Assembly: GCF_013307205.1 (NCBI RefSeq)
Contig: NZ_CP028940.1
Coordinates: 351,787-415,786, forward strand
Direction of reading: 5' to 3'
Source of the DNA: Polynucleobacter arcticus
GTDB taxonomy: Bacteria; Pseudomonadota; Gammaproteobacteria; Burkholderiales; Burkholderiaceae
DNA: 64,000 bases
Shown here: one piece after another, positions 27,221-36,225 of the stretch
How the letters are laid out: each line of letters starts with the position of its first letter
Position numbering within the stretch: position 1 is the first letter of the stretch
Translations under genes and position numbers: made by a program
The notes under the pieces: generated by a model
Databases searched by the model: none
What the model was told of the DNA's origin: nothing
Seen by the model: only the letters and a program-made list of their open reading frames with translations

Positions 27221-29091
27221 TAGCGCGCTCCTTCTTTCCACCAATTGAGCAGAATCCATGATTCAGCGGTGTAATACAAAGGAGGCTCTGGATAGCGCAT
27301 CTCCTTACGATACGCGATTCGGTGGGTCGGGTTGTACCACTGCGGAATCACGTAATAGCTATTCCACAAAACCCGATCTAAAGCTCTAGTGGCAGCGCGA
27401 AGCTCTTCGCGGGTTTGGGCTTTCACAATCGCATCGACCAAAGCGTCGACTACCGGGGATTGAACCCCAATCACATTATCAGAACCCTTTTCTTTGGCAG
27501 CTTGACTACCAAAGCGATCCCAAAGCTCATTACCGGGGCTTTGTGAGTCTGGGAAACGAATGGTGGTCATATCAAAATCGTATTCATCCATACGCTTCTG
27601 ATGTAGAGCGAAATCACTCGTCCGAATATCCACCTGAATGCCCAGCTTCTCCAAGTTGCGGACATAAGATGAAATCACTCTCAAGAAAAATGGGCCATCT
27701 TCCACCATCTCAAAGCGGAAGGGCTCTCCCTGCATATTGCGTAAGGCGCCATCACGATATTGCCAACCAGCCTGAGTCAATAAGTCGCGTGCTTTACGCA
27801 GATTCTGGCGCAGACTATCCGGTGACGCAGTGGACGGTGCGGCAGGCATCGGACCGAAGACCGCATCCGGTACCCACTGAGGATATTGTGCCTTTAGTGG
27901 TTTTAGTAATTTCAATTCTGCTTCAGTAGGTTTGCGAGGACCATCAAAGTTGGCACTTAAGTCGCTGTTCGTGAAATAACTATTGATACGACTGTATTGC
28001 TCAAAGAATAACTGGCGGTTTAACCATTCAAAGTCGAGCGCATAACCCAAGGCTTGTCGAACACGGGGATCTTGAAAAATTGGCCTACGGACATTCATCG
28101 CAAAACCTTGCATGCCTGCACCGTTATGATTTAAGAATGCTTTCTTCTCTAGGGTGCCATCATTAAATCTCGGACCCACATAACTCTTCGCCCAATTCTT
28201 TGCACGGTACTCCACCAGAGCATCAAACTCCCCTGCCTTAAAAGCCTCTAGACGAACAGCATCATCACTATAAAGTTTGTAGTTCACGCGATCAAAGTTA
28301 TAAAAACCCACGCGGACATTGAGCGTCTTGCCACCTTGGTCAGCCCAGTAGTTTGGATTGCGCTTAAAGATCATGGTCTTACCTGCCTTGTAAGACTCAA
28401 TCACATAGGGGCCACTCGCAATAGGTAACTCAAAGGTCAACTTATCAAACGGGGTGATCGTGCCATCAGGTTTCTTACCCCAGTTACGTGAGAATACGGG
28501 TAAGGTACCCACCATCACCGGCAATTCTGGATTGCGATTCTTGAAATCAAATCGGATCACACGATCAGAGACGATGACCGCCTGTTTCACATCAGCATAG
28601 ACAGTCTTATATTGGGGATTTGCCAGAGAGCTCATTAAGGTATCAAAGCTATGCTTAACATCGCTCGCCAAGATAGGGCTACCGTCAGAAAACTTCGCCT
28701 CAGGACGAATCCGAAACACTACCGACATTTTGTCTGTTGCCACTGCAATGTCTTCAGCAATCAAACCATAGGCACTAGAGACTTCATCAGCACTACCTAC
28801 TGCCAAAGACTCAAACATCAACTGAGCTACGCCAGGGGCAGCCACACCGCGCAAGGTGAAGGGATTGAACTTGTCAAAGCTGGTACGGCGATCCGGATTA
28901 GGTAGAACCAATGTCCCGCCCCTAGGCGCTTGAGGATTGACATAGTCAAAATGACTAAATCCATCAGCATATTTGGGCTTCCCGTACTGAGCAATCCCTT
29001 GGGCAGCATGGGCCACATTGACTGCCAGCCCAACCAGAATGGCTAGGAGCAGGAAAGTGGTGATTTGGCGGATGGCGGGGAACATGGGCAT
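27220..29091 (-). CDS. yejA: Periplasmic oligopeptide-binding protein YejA
   Basis: About 623 residues from the ATG complementary to 29089-29091 (ATG at 29085 is an alternative; the frame extends to a TTG at 29115). Signal peptide 'QITTFLLLAILVGLAVNVAHAA' precedes a family 5 extracellular solute-binding domain ('GGTLVLPNPDRRTSFDKFNPFTLRG ... VSAYGLIAEDIAVA'-like N lobe; 'DPRVRQALGYALDFEWLNRQLFFEQYSRINSYF' in the middle). It delivers peptides to YejBEF. First gene of yejABEF; no ribosome site stands out. Confidence 0.92.
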   Translation of the reverse strand: MPMFPAIRQITTFLLLAILVGLAVNVAHAAQGIAQYGKPKYADGFSHFDYVNPQAPRGGTLVLPNPDRRTSFDKFNPFTLRGVAAPGVAQLMFESLAVGSADEVSSAYGLIAEDIAVATDKMSVVFRIRPEAKFSDGSPILASDVKHSFDTLMSSLANPQYKTVYADVKQAVIVSDRVIRFDFKNRNPELPVMVGTLPVFSRNWGKKPDGTITPFDKLTFELPIASGPYVIESYKAGKTMIFKRNPNYWADQGGKTLNVRVGFYNFDRVNYKLYSDDAVRLEAFKAGEFDALVEYRAKNWAKSYVGPRFNDGTLEKKAFLNHNGAGMQGFAMNVRRPIFQDPRVRQALGYALDFEWLNRQLFFEQYSRINSYFTNSDLSANFDGPRKPTEAELKLLKPLKAQYPQWVPDAVFGPMPAAPSTASPDSLRQNLRKARDLLTQAGWQYRDGALRNMQGEPFRFEMVEDGPFFLRVISSYVRNLEKLGIQVDIRTSDFALHQKRMDEYDFDMTTIRFPDSQSPGNELWDRFGSQAAKEKGSDNVIGVQSPVVDALVDAIVKAQTREELRAATRALDRVLWNSYYVIPQWYNPTHRIAYRKEMRYPEPPLYYTAESWILLNWWKEGAR

Positions 29092-29141
29092 ATATGCAAC
29101 AATTGTAGATAGCAAATCACATTTGAAGCAAAGGACACAAT

Positions 29142-29927
29142 ATGGGCTTTCTCGCTGGCAAAAAAATTCTCATCACCGGCCTACTTTCTAACCGCTCAAT
29201 TGCCTATGGTATCGCCAAGGCATGTCACCGCGAAGGGGCTGAATTGGCCTTTACCTACGTCGGCGAGCGCTTTAAGGACCGAATTGTTGATTTCGCTAAA
29301 GAATTTAAGACCGAATTGATTTTTGACTGCGATGTTGGCAGCGATGAACAAATTTCTGCCTTATTTAAAGATCTCGCTAAGTCATGGCCTCAATTTGACG
29401 GTTTCGTACATGCCATTGGCTTTGCTCCACGTGAAGCCATTGCTGGCGACTTTTTAGAGGGTCTCTCACGCGAAGGCTTCAAGATTGCCCATGACATCTC
29501 TGCTTACAGTTTTCCGGCGATGGCAAAAGAGGCTTTGCCGATGTTGCGCGACAAGTCGTCTTTGCTGACGCTGACTTACCTCGGAAGCTTGCGCAACGTA
29601 CCCAACTACAACACGATGGGTCTTGCTAAAGCCTCATTAGAGGCTTCAGTACGTTATATCGCTGGCTCTGTTGGACCTAAAGGCATTCGCGCGAACGGCA
29701 TTTCTGCCGGCCCTATCAAAACTCTCGCAGCCGCTGGCATCAAAGGCTTCAGTAAGATTTTGGATGCTGTTGAGCAAACTGCCCCCATGCGCCGTAACGT
29801 CACGATTGATGATGTTGGCAATACTGCAGCCTTCTTGTTGTCAGATTTAGCCAACGGCATTACCGCTGAAATCATTTATGTAGACAACGGCTTTAGCCAA
29901 GTCGTTGGTGGAATGGAAGAAGTGTGA
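29142..29927 (+). CDS. fabI: Enoyl-[acyl-carrier-protein] reductase (NADH) FabI
   Basis: 261 residues, ribosome site AAGGA. Short-chain dehydrogenase fold with the FabI dinucleotide motif 'ITGLLSNRSIAYGIA' and the catalytic set Tyr146, Tyr156 and Lys163 ('LTYLGS', 'NYNTMGLAKASLEAS'), identical in spacing to E. coli FabI. It performs the last reduction of each fatty-acid elongation round and is the triclosan/isoniazid-type target. It is divergent from yejA and overlaps chrA by 4 nt. Confidence 0.97.
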   Translation: MGFLAGKKILITGLLSNRSIAYGIAKACHREGAELAFTYVGERFKDRIVDFAKEFKTELIFDCDVGSDEQISALFKDLAKSWPQFDGFVHAIGFAPREAIAGDFLEGLSREGFKIAHDISAYSFPAMAKEALPMLRDKSSLLTLTYLGSLRNVPNYNTMGLAKASLEASVRYIAGSVGPKGIRANGISAGPIKTLAAAGIKGFSKILDAVEQTAPMRRNVTIDDVGNTAAFLLSDLANGITAEIIYVDNGFSQVVGGMEEV

Positions 29928-31252
29928 ATATCCCCCTCAGCGAGGCTTTGAAGTTTTGGGCCAAGCTGGGCTTTATTAGTTTTGGTGGACCTGCAGGACA
30001 AATTGCTGTCCTTCATCAAGAGCTAGTTGAGAAGCGTCGCTGGATTTCTGAGCGGCGCTTTTTACATGCCCTCAACTATTGCATGCTCCTTCCTGGGCCA
30101 GAAGCCCAGCAGCTCGTGACCTATATTGGCTGGCTCATGCATCGCACTTGGGGTGGCGTCATTGCAGGCGTCCTCTTCGCGCTTCCCTCACTCTTTATTT
30201 TGATTGGCCTATCTTGGGTCTATTTGACCTTTGGTCAAGTACCGTGGATTGCAGCCATCTTCTTTGGCATCAAACCCGCAGTGACCGCGATCATCTTGTA
30301 TGCTGCTGTCCGAATTGGTAAACGCACAATTCACAATCGGGCATTGCGCGCGATTGCGCTGATTTCATTTTTGGCAATCTTCGTCCTTAACCTGGCTTTT
30401 CCCATCATCGTCTTGTGCGCTGCCTTGGTCGGTATTTGGGGTGGCAAACGTTATCCAGACTATTTCCAGCAAACCTCGTTACATGCCGGGGATGGCGAAA
30501 AGCATTACGGTACCGCGGTGATTGATGATCACACGCCTACTCCAAATCACGCTCAGTTTTCCTCAAGAAAACTCATTTTGCAGAGCACAGTCTTTGTTGC
30601 GCTCTGGTCGATTCCGTTTATTGCACTTGCTCTGATCTTTGGCTGGAAAACGCTCTACCCCCAAATTGCTTGGTTTTTTACTAAGGCCGCCTTCCTCACT
30701 TTTGGTGGCGCCTATGCTGTACTGCCTTACGTATACCAAGGTGCTGTAGATCAATTTCAGTGGCTTAGTGCTGGTCAAATGATGGATGGCCTAGCGCTTG
30801 GTGAAACTACTCCTGGACCACTCATCATGGTGGTGGCCTTTGTTGGCTATCTAGCAGGGCATATTCAACATCTCATTGGCAATACCAATCCATTTTGGTT
30901 TGGCGTATTGGGTGCTATTGTTGCCACTTGGTTTACCTTTCTCCCCTCCTTCTTTTTAGTCTTGGTCGGTGGCCCACTCATTGAATCCACCCATGGCAAG
31001 CTGAGCTTTACGGCACCGCTCACCGCAATCTCTGCAGCCGTGGTGGGTGTGATTGCCAACCTGGGCCTATTCTTTGCCTATCACGTCTTTTTTCCGCATG
31101 GAATAGGAGGATCAATTTCTTGGATCTCCATCGCGATCACTCTATTTGCTGGGCTAGCTCTGTTCCAATTTCAAAAAGGGGTCATCAGTGTTTTGACTGG
31201 TTCCGCGCTTGCTGGTCTGCTCAGTTATTTACTGACTACTTTATTACTCTAG
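29924..31252 (+). CDS. chrA: Chromate transporter ChrA (long-chain, two CHR domains)
   Basis: 442 residues from a GTG that overlaps the fabI stop (GTGA). Two homologous CHR halves are visible: 'AKLGFISFGGPAGQIAVLHQELVEKRRWI' with 'LNYCMLLPGPEAQQLVTYIGWL', and 'TKAAFLTFGGAYAVLPYVYQGAVDQFQWL' with 'MDGLALGETTPGPLIMVVAFVGY'. It should export chromate, probably driven by the proton motive force. Coupling to fabI looks like positional convenience rather than a shared pathway. About 10-12 membrane segments. Confidence 0.93.
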   Translation: MNIPLSEALKFWAKLGFISFGGPAGQIAVLHQELVEKRRWISERRFLHALNYCMLLPGPEAQQLVTYIGWLMHRTWGGVIAGVLFALPSLFILIGLSWVYLTFGQVPWIAAIFFGIKPAVTAIILYAAVRIGKRTIHNRALRAIALISFLAIFVLNLAFPIIVLCAALVGIWGGKRYPDYFQQTSLHAGDGEKHYGTAVIDDHTPTPNHAQFSSRKLILQSTVFVALWSIPFIALALIFGWKTLYPQIAWFFTKAAFLTFGGAYAVLPYVYQGAVDQFQWLSAGQMMDGLALGETTPGPLIMVVAFVGYLAGHIQHLIGNTNPFWFGVLGAIVATWFTFLPSFFLVLVGGPLIESTHGKLSFTAPLTAISAAVVGVIANLGLFFAYHVFFPHGIGGSISWISIAITLFAGLALFQFQKGVISVLTGSALAGLLSYLLTTLLL

Positions 31253-31292
31253 TAAAGCGGTAACGAGGGCTGAAATTGGCATAATGGAACTT

Positions 31293-32168
31293 ATGCGAAT
31301 CGAACCTCAAACTATCACCCATCTCCAAGAGTGGCTCGGCAAAACTGAGACTCTTCACGACACCGTTACAGCCGCACCTGTAAAAGCCTTATCGGCAACA
31401 CTAGACCGCTCTGATCCAGCGCCAAGTAAAGGGACATTTCTGCCAGAGTTATGGCACTGGCTCTATTTTTTACCCTGCGACCTTCAATCTGAAATTGGTT
31501 CCGACGGTCACCCGAAACGTGGTGGATTTTTACCACCAGTACCATTACCACGACGCATGTGGGCTGGTAGTCGCGTCCAGTGGTTGGCCCCATTATCAGT
31601 AGGCGATGAAATCCAACGTGTTTCTAAAATTGAGTCCGTCACTCATAAAGCAGGTCGCACTGGCGACCTCATCTTTGTTTTAGTGAAACATGAGATCACT
31701 AATCAACATGGCTTAGCTTTAATTGAAGAGCACGATATTGTGTATCGAGATGCTCCCGGGCCTGACGATAAGCCGGTTGCGCCAACGCCAGCACCTACAA
31801 ATGCAAAATGGACCAAGGCGATTACGCCTGATGATGTTTTGTTATTTCGTTACTCGGCACTCACCTTCAATGGTCATCGCATTCATTACGATCGCAAATA
31901 CGTTACTGAGGTTGAAGGCTATCCCGGCTTAATTGTTCATGGTCCTTTGATTGCCACCTTATTAGTAGACCTTGTTCGCCAAAGTATTCCAGGGTGCACC
32001 CTCAAGCGTTTTGAGTTCCGTGCTATTCGTCCGACTTTTGATATCAATCCGTTTAAAGTGAGCGCTCAACCTGATCTAGAAAAAGATCCCTCCGGAAAAA
32101 CAATTTCGATTTGGGCAGAGGATCACGAAGGATGGCTCACGATGCAAGCAACTGCTGTATTAGCGTAA
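31293..32168 (+). CDS. MaoC-like acyl-CoA hydratase (mesaconyl/itaconyl-CoA hydratase type)
   Basis: About 291 residues; ATG 31293 ('MRIEPQTITHLQEWLGK') is preferred over 31284 because GGA lies 8 nt upstream. Two hot-dog halves: an N-terminal FAS1-like dehydratase domain ('GFLPPVPLPRRMWAGSRVQWLAPLSVGDEIQ') and a C-terminal catalytic one ('FRYSALTFNGHRIHYDRKYV ... YPGLIVHGPLIATLL'), the arrangement of mesaconyl-C4-CoA hydratase and itaconyl-CoA hydratase. With the CitE-like lyase two genes on, it could hydrate itaconyl-CoA to citramalyl-CoA. The substrate is inferred. Confidence 0.85.
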   Translation: MRIEPQTITHLQEWLGKTETLHDTVTAAPVKALSATLDRSDPAPSKGTFLPELWHWLYFLPCDLQSEIGSDGHPKRGGFLPPVPLPRRMWAGSRVQWLAPLSVGDEIQRVSKIESVTHKAGRTGDLIFVLVKHEITNQHGLALIEEHDIVYRDAPGPDDKPVAPTPAPTNAKWTKAITPDDVLLFRYSALTFNGHRIHYDRKYVTEVEGYPGLIVHGPLIATLLVDLVRQSIPGCTLKRFEFRAIRPTFDINPFKVSAQPDLEKDPSGKTISIWAEDHEGWLTMQATAVLA

Positions 32169-32187
32169 CCAAATAAATCACTCACTC

Positions 32188-33558
32188 ATGACTACTCCCC
32201 ATTTATCTAAAACCTTAGCTACATTTGCCTCTCAATTAAAGATTGGCGACATTCCCGATGACGTGATTGCACGTACTGAAGATTTATTGGTAGATTGGCT
32301 TGGTTCGGCTATTGCCGGCAAAGGTGCGCGCCCAGTAGAAATCATGACGCAATTTGCAGAAAGCATGGGGGGCTTTAGTGTTACCAATCCAGGTACCGCA
32401 GAAATCCTCATTCATCGTACTAGTACGAGCCCATTCTTGGCTGCCCTAGCCAATGCAGCCGCCTCTCACGTAGCTGAGCAAGACGACGTTCACAATGGCT
32501 CTGTTTTTCATCCTGCGACTGTGGTGTTCCCTGCGGCCCTAGCAACTGCGCAGACGATTGGCGCTTCGGGTGAAGACCTCTTGGTGGCAGCTGTGGCCGG
32601 CTACGAAGTCGGTATTCGGGTCGGAGAATTTTTAGGCCGCTCACACTATAAAGTTTTTCACACCACCGGTACTGCTGGCACATTGGCAGCGGCAGCTGCT
32701 GTAGGCCACCTACTCAAACTCAACCCCACTCAAATGTTGCATGCATTTGGTTCAGCGGGTACGCAATCTGCTGGCTTGTGGGAATTCCTTCGGGATGCTG
32801 CAGACTCCAAGCAGTTACATACTGCCCATGCCGCCGCTACCGGACTCATGTCAGCCTACTTGGCTCAATCGGGATTTACTGGTGCGGAGCACATCCTCGA
32901 GGGCAAGCAAGGTTTAGCTGCTGGTATGTCGAGCGATGCTGATCCTAGCAAGCTAATAGATGGACTAGGTAGTCGCTGGACTCTTGCCGAGACGAGCTTT
33001 AAGTATCACGCCTCGTGCCGCCATACTCATCCTGCTGCAGACGCACTCTTGCAAGTGATGATGGCCCATGATCTCAAGCCGAGCGATATTGCCAAGGTAG
33101 AAACCTTAGTACACCAAGGTGCGATTGATGTTCTTGGCCCTGTGACTGATCCAGTAACAGTGCATCAATCCAAGTTTTCTATGGGTACCGTACTAGCGCT
33201 GGTCGCCCACTATCAATTTGCAGGCCTACAAGAATTTGATCAGCACTTTCATGATCAAGAGATCTGCGCATTCCGTGATCGCGTTACCATGACATTGGAT
33301 CCCGAAGTAGACGGCGCTTATCCGCAACGCTGGATTGGTAAAGTCCAAGTCTATTTACAGAATGGTGACGTACTTACAGGTCGCGTTGATGAGCCTAAGG
33401 GTGATCCTGGAAATACCTTAAGTCGCGCCGAAATTACCGATAAAGCCATGCGCCTTGCTGCATTTAGTGGTGGCGCTACTCCGACTGAAATGGCTGTGGC
33501 GATTGAGCGCTTGTGGAATATCCGAAAGCAGCCCAAGATAGGCCTCTTGATCTCGTAA
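32188..33558 (+). CDS. MmgE/PrpD family protein (decarboxylase/dehydratase fold)
   Basis: 456 residues, full length for the family. Typical features are 'DWLGSAIAGKG', 'AALANAAASHVAEQDDVHNGSVFHPATVVFPAALATAQ', 'GTAGTLAAAAAVGHLL' and 'SFKYHASCRHTHPAADALL'. The family includes 2-methylcitrate dehydratase PrpD and cis-aconitate decarboxylase (which makes itaconate), as well as many catabolic enzymes of unknown substrate. No methylcitrate synthase or other prp gene is present, so propionate catabolism is not supported. It lies 19 nt after the MaoC gene, in the same direction. Confidence 0.88.
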   Translation: MTTPHLSKTLATFASQLKIGDIPDDVIARTEDLLVDWLGSAIAGKGARPVEIMTQFAESMGGFSVTNPGTAEILIHRTSTSPFLAALANAAASHVAEQDDVHNGSVFHPATVVFPAALATAQTIGASGEDLLVAAVAGYEVGIRVGEFLGRSHYKVFHTTGTAGTLAAAAAVGHLLKLNPTQMLHAFGSAGTQSAGLWEFLRDAADSKQLHTAHAAATGLMSAYLAQSGFTGAEHILEGKQGLAAGMSSDADPSKLIDGLGSRWTLAETSFKYHASCRHTHPAADALLQVMMAHDLKPSDIAKVETLVHQGAIDVLGPVTDPVTVHQSKFSMGTVLALVAHYQFAGLQEFDQHFHDQEICAFRDRVTMTLDPEVDGAYPQRWIGKVQVYLQNGDVLTGRVDEPKGDPGNTLSRAEITDKAMRLAAFSGGATPTEMAVAIERLWNIRKQPKIGLLIS

Positions 33559-33588
33559 TCTCCTAGATTCTTACTCTTAACTTCTAAT

Positions 33589-34434
33589 ATGAACCCACTG
33601 GACACACCAATCGGCTTTAGTAGCTCTTTCTTATTTGTACCTGGTACGCGCCCGGAGCGTTTTATTAAGGCCCTAGAGAGTGGCGCCGATGGTGTCATCA
33701 TCGATCTAGAGGATGCGGTTGCCGAGGGAGATAAAGAATCTGCTCGTGCTGCTATCCGGACTGCTTGGCCTACATTTACCGCGGAACAGAAAAAACGCTT
33801 AATTATTCGCTCCAACTCCCCTGGTACTCAGTTTTATGCAGCCGACTTGATCCTGGCACAAGAATTAGATGCCACTTGCCTACTCATCCCCAAAAGCGAG
33901 TCACTCGATCAAATCAATGGTGCCGCGCAGATACTTCCAAATACTGCAATCATTCCAATGATTGAGACTGCCATCGGGCTTGATCGTCTTAATGAAATTG
34001 CCAACTCGGAACAGGTATTACGCCTTGCTTTGGGTAATATTGATTTACAAGCCGATCTGGGAATGGTGTGCGACCCCCAAGAAAGTGAACTGCGCACCGC
34101 CCGTTTTCAGATCGTATTGGCCTCACGCCTGGCCCAAATTGCCCCTCCAATAGATGGGGTTACTCCTTCAACTGACGATATTGAGCGCATTATCGATGAT
34201 GCTGAGCGCGCCAAAAGAATGGGTTTCGGGGGCAAGCTTTGCATCCATCCAAAACAGGTTCCCTTAGTCAAGAATGCCTTTATGCCTACAGATGAAGAGC
34301 TCGCATGGGCACGCCAAGTCATTGAAGCCGATAAATCCTCCAAGGGTGGCGCAGTGAAATTAGACGGTCGCATGATTGACCGCCCCGTGGTTCTGTTGGC
34401 CCAAAGAACACTAGCGCTTGCTGGTAAACCCTAA
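33589..34434 (+). CDS. HpcH/HpaI (CitE-like) acyl-CoA lyase
   Basis: 281 residues of the CitE-like TIM barrel: 'FVPGTRPERFIKALESGADGVIIDLEDAV', 'IRSNSPGTQFYAADLI', 'PMIETAIGLDRL', 'LALGNIDLQADLG', 'GKLCIHPKQVPLV'. Members without a citrate-lyase complex cleave or form malyl-, methylmalyl- or citramalyl-CoA with Mg2+. No citD or citF is nearby, so a stand-alone CoA-thioester lyase is likely. With the MaoC-like hydratase it could release acetyl-CoA and pyruvate from citramalyl-CoA (inference). No CoA-transferase is in the window. Confidence 0.88.
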   Translation: MNPLDTPIGFSSSFLFVPGTRPERFIKALESGADGVIIDLEDAVAEGDKESARAAIRTAWPTFTAEQKKRLIIRSNSPGTQFYAADLILAQELDATCLLIPKSESLDQINGAAQILPNTAIIPMIETAIGLDRLNEIANSEQVLRLALGNIDLQADLGMVCDPQESELRTARFQIVLASRLAQIAPPIDGVTPSTDDIERIIDDAERAKRMGFGGKLCIHPKQVPLVKNAFMPTDEELAWARQVIEADKSSKGGAVKLDGRMIDRPVVLLAQRTLALAGKP

Positions 34435-34491
34435 AGCCGTTCATATTTAAAAGTGGCAAAATAAGGAAGCATCACAATTATGGAGACATTG

Positions 34492-35484
34492 ATGAAATTT
34501 AAGAAAACACTATTCGCTGGCATCACTGCTATTGCAGGGGTCAGCGCTTTACTCACTAGCAACATGGCATCAGCCCAAAAAGATTGGCCAACCAAGAATA
34601 TTCAATTGATTGTTCCATTTGCAGCTGGTGGTCCAACTGACACGATTGCACGCTTAATTGCAGTGCCAATGGGTCAATCATTAGGTCAAACGGTTGTAGT
34701 TGAGAACGTTCCTGGTGCTGGCGGAACAATCGCCTCTACCAAAGTAGCGCGCGCTGCTCCAGATGGCTACACCATTTACATCCACCACATGGGTATGGCA
34801 ACAGCACAAGCTTTGTATGACAAACTCCCGTATGACCCAATGACAAGCTTTGAGTACATCGGTCAAGTGGCTGACGTGCCAATGGTATTGCTGGGTAAAA
34901 AAGATTTGCCTGCTAACAACTTTAAAGAACTCGAAGCCTACATTAAAGCTAACGGCTCTAAAGTAACAATGGCTAATGCCGGCCCTGGTGCGGTTTCTCA
35001 GTTGTGCGGTTTATTGTTTCAAAGTCGTCTAGGTGTCAGATTGACCAACATCCCTTATAAAGGAACTGGCCCTGCATTGACCGACCTCTTGGGTGGTCAG
35101 GTTGATCTCTTGTGCGACCAAACTACACAAACTATCCCGTACATCAAGGATGGCCGTGTAAAAGCATTTGGTACAACCACTATGAAACGTTTACCAGCGA
35201 TTCCTAACGTTCCGACTTTGAACGAACAAGGCCTCAAAGGTTTTGAAGTCAAAGTGTGGCACGGTGTGTACGCTCCAAAAGGTACTCCACAGCCAGTTCT
35301 CAACAAGATCAATGCAGCCCTCAAGACAGCATTGAATACTCCTGATGTGAAGAAGCGTTTGGAAGATGCCAATATTGATATCGTGCCAGCAGAGAAGATT
35401 TCTGCAAAAGGCCTTCAAGATCACCTTGATAAAGAAATCAACGTTTGGGGTCCAATCATTCGTAAAGCCAACATTCCAGATTAA
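34492..35484 (+). CDS. Tripartite tricarboxylate transporter (Bug family) substrate-binding protein
   Basis: 330 residues; GGAGA 5 nt upstream of ATG 34492 favours it over ATG 34480. Signal peptide to 'NMASA|QKDWPT', then the Bug/TctC domain: 'IQLIVPFAAGGPTDTIARLIA', 'VVENVPGAGGTIASTKVARAAPDGYT', 'NIPYKGTGPALTDLLGGQVDLLCD'. It binds a small carboxylate or related compound in the periplasm. No TctA or TctB permease is encoded nearby, as is common in Burkholderiales. Position at the end of the MaoC-PrpD-CitE cluster suggests it captures that pathway's substrate. Confidence 0.92.
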   Translation: MKFKKTLFAGITAIAGVSALLTSNMASAQKDWPTKNIQLIVPFAAGGPTDTIARLIAVPMGQSLGQTVVVENVPGAGGTIASTKVARAAPDGYTIYIHHMGMATAQALYDKLPYDPMTSFEYIGQVADVPMVLLGKKDLPANNFKELEAYIKANGSKVTMANAGPGAVSQLCGLLFQSRLGVRLTNIPYKGTGPALTDLLGGQVDLLCDQTTQTIPYIKDGRVKAFGTTTMKRLPAIPNVPTLNEQGLKGFEVKVWHGVYAPKGTPQPVLNKINAALKTALNTPDVKKRLEDANIDIVPAEKISAKGLQDHLDKEINVWGPIIRKANIPD

Positions 35485-35504
35485 TTCCGGAATAGCAGCA
35501 AACA

Positions 35505-35532
35505 AAAAGGCCAGCGTACTGCTGGCTTTTTT
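35505..35532 (+). terminator. Rho-independent terminator after the Bug gene
   Basis: GCCAGC-GTACT-GCTGGC with A5 before and T6 after. Ends the MaoC-PrpD-CitE-Bug cluster. Confidence 0.9.
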
Positions 35533-35604
35533 GTTGCCTAAAAATTGATCATCAAACTTACATACCAAATCTGCGAATCTACAACTCTAAATTTACAAAC
35601 TCTT

Positions 35605-36225
35605 TTACCCCGCTCTAAAGAGATAACCTGACTGGGCTTTCTCACGACGTTTGAGGAGAATTGCATTGGGGATAGAGTACAAAGCCCAGGCAGCTAGGAA
35701 AGGATCTAAAAGGTAATCCCAAAGATTGGCTGATTCATGCCAACCCACTGCCCACGCCATGATGGCGATGGAGAGAATCCAAATGCCCTTAATCCAACCA
35801 GTAAGACCGCAGAGGATAGCAAAGACAATGACTGCAATTAAGAGGCCAATAAAGTTGTAGCCCCATGCATAAGGATCGAACATGCCAAAGCCGAGTGCCA
35901 AGGGATAAAACACTACAGCGATCAGAGCTACTGATAACTTAAATCCCAGCGGCGTCTTTTGTGCGGAAGGAAGTAAGGAGCTCCACAATATCAGCATAGT
36001 CACCATACTGAGCTCACCAATAACACCGCGAACGTAAGCAGACAGAGGCAACTCAAGGGACATACCGAGCGGCCAGAAGAATATGTTACCCAAGAATAAA
36101 ACTACAGCTATACGAGCTGCTAATGGAAAAGGCATTTTCAATAGTTTTTGCAGGAGAATGATGATTACTACGGCGCAAGTAATCGACATCTCAAGTAGTG
36201 CAATCAGTTGTAGATATTGATTCAT
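35605..36225 (-). CDS. Polytopic membrane protein of unknown function
   Basis: 206 residues with six or seven hydrophobic segments ('LIALLEMSITCAVVIIILLQ', 'IAVVLFLGNIFFWPLGM', 'SMVTMLILWSSLL', 'VALIAVVFYPLALGFGM', 'FIGLLIAVIVFAILCGL', 'IWILSIAIMAWAVGW') and a basic C-terminus. I do not recognise the family. Its ATG overlaps the stop of the upstream sialidase-like gene (TAATG), so it is translationally coupled to it and is the third gene of the arnT-like/sialidase-like operon. Confidence 0.65.
   Translation of the reverse strand: MNQYLQLIALLEMSITCAVVIIILLQKLLKMPFPLAARIAVVLFLGNIFFWPLGMSLELPLSAYVRGVIGELSMVTMLILWSSLLPSAQKTPLGFKLSVALIAVVFYPLALGFGMFDPYAWGYNFIGLLIAVIVFAILCGLTGWIKGIWILSIAIMAWAVGWHESANLWDYLLDPFLAAWALYSIPNAILLKRREKAQSGYLFRAG

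Noticed and set aside
32188..33558. PrpD (2-methylcitrate dehydratase) in a propionate operon
   Set aside because: No prpB, prpC or acnD neighbours; MaoC-like and CitE-like genes instead point to a different pathway.
33351..33815. A 154-codon minus-strand frame across the MmgE/PrpD and CitE-like genes
   Set aside because: It is antisense to two well-supported enzymes and has no domain or ribosome site.
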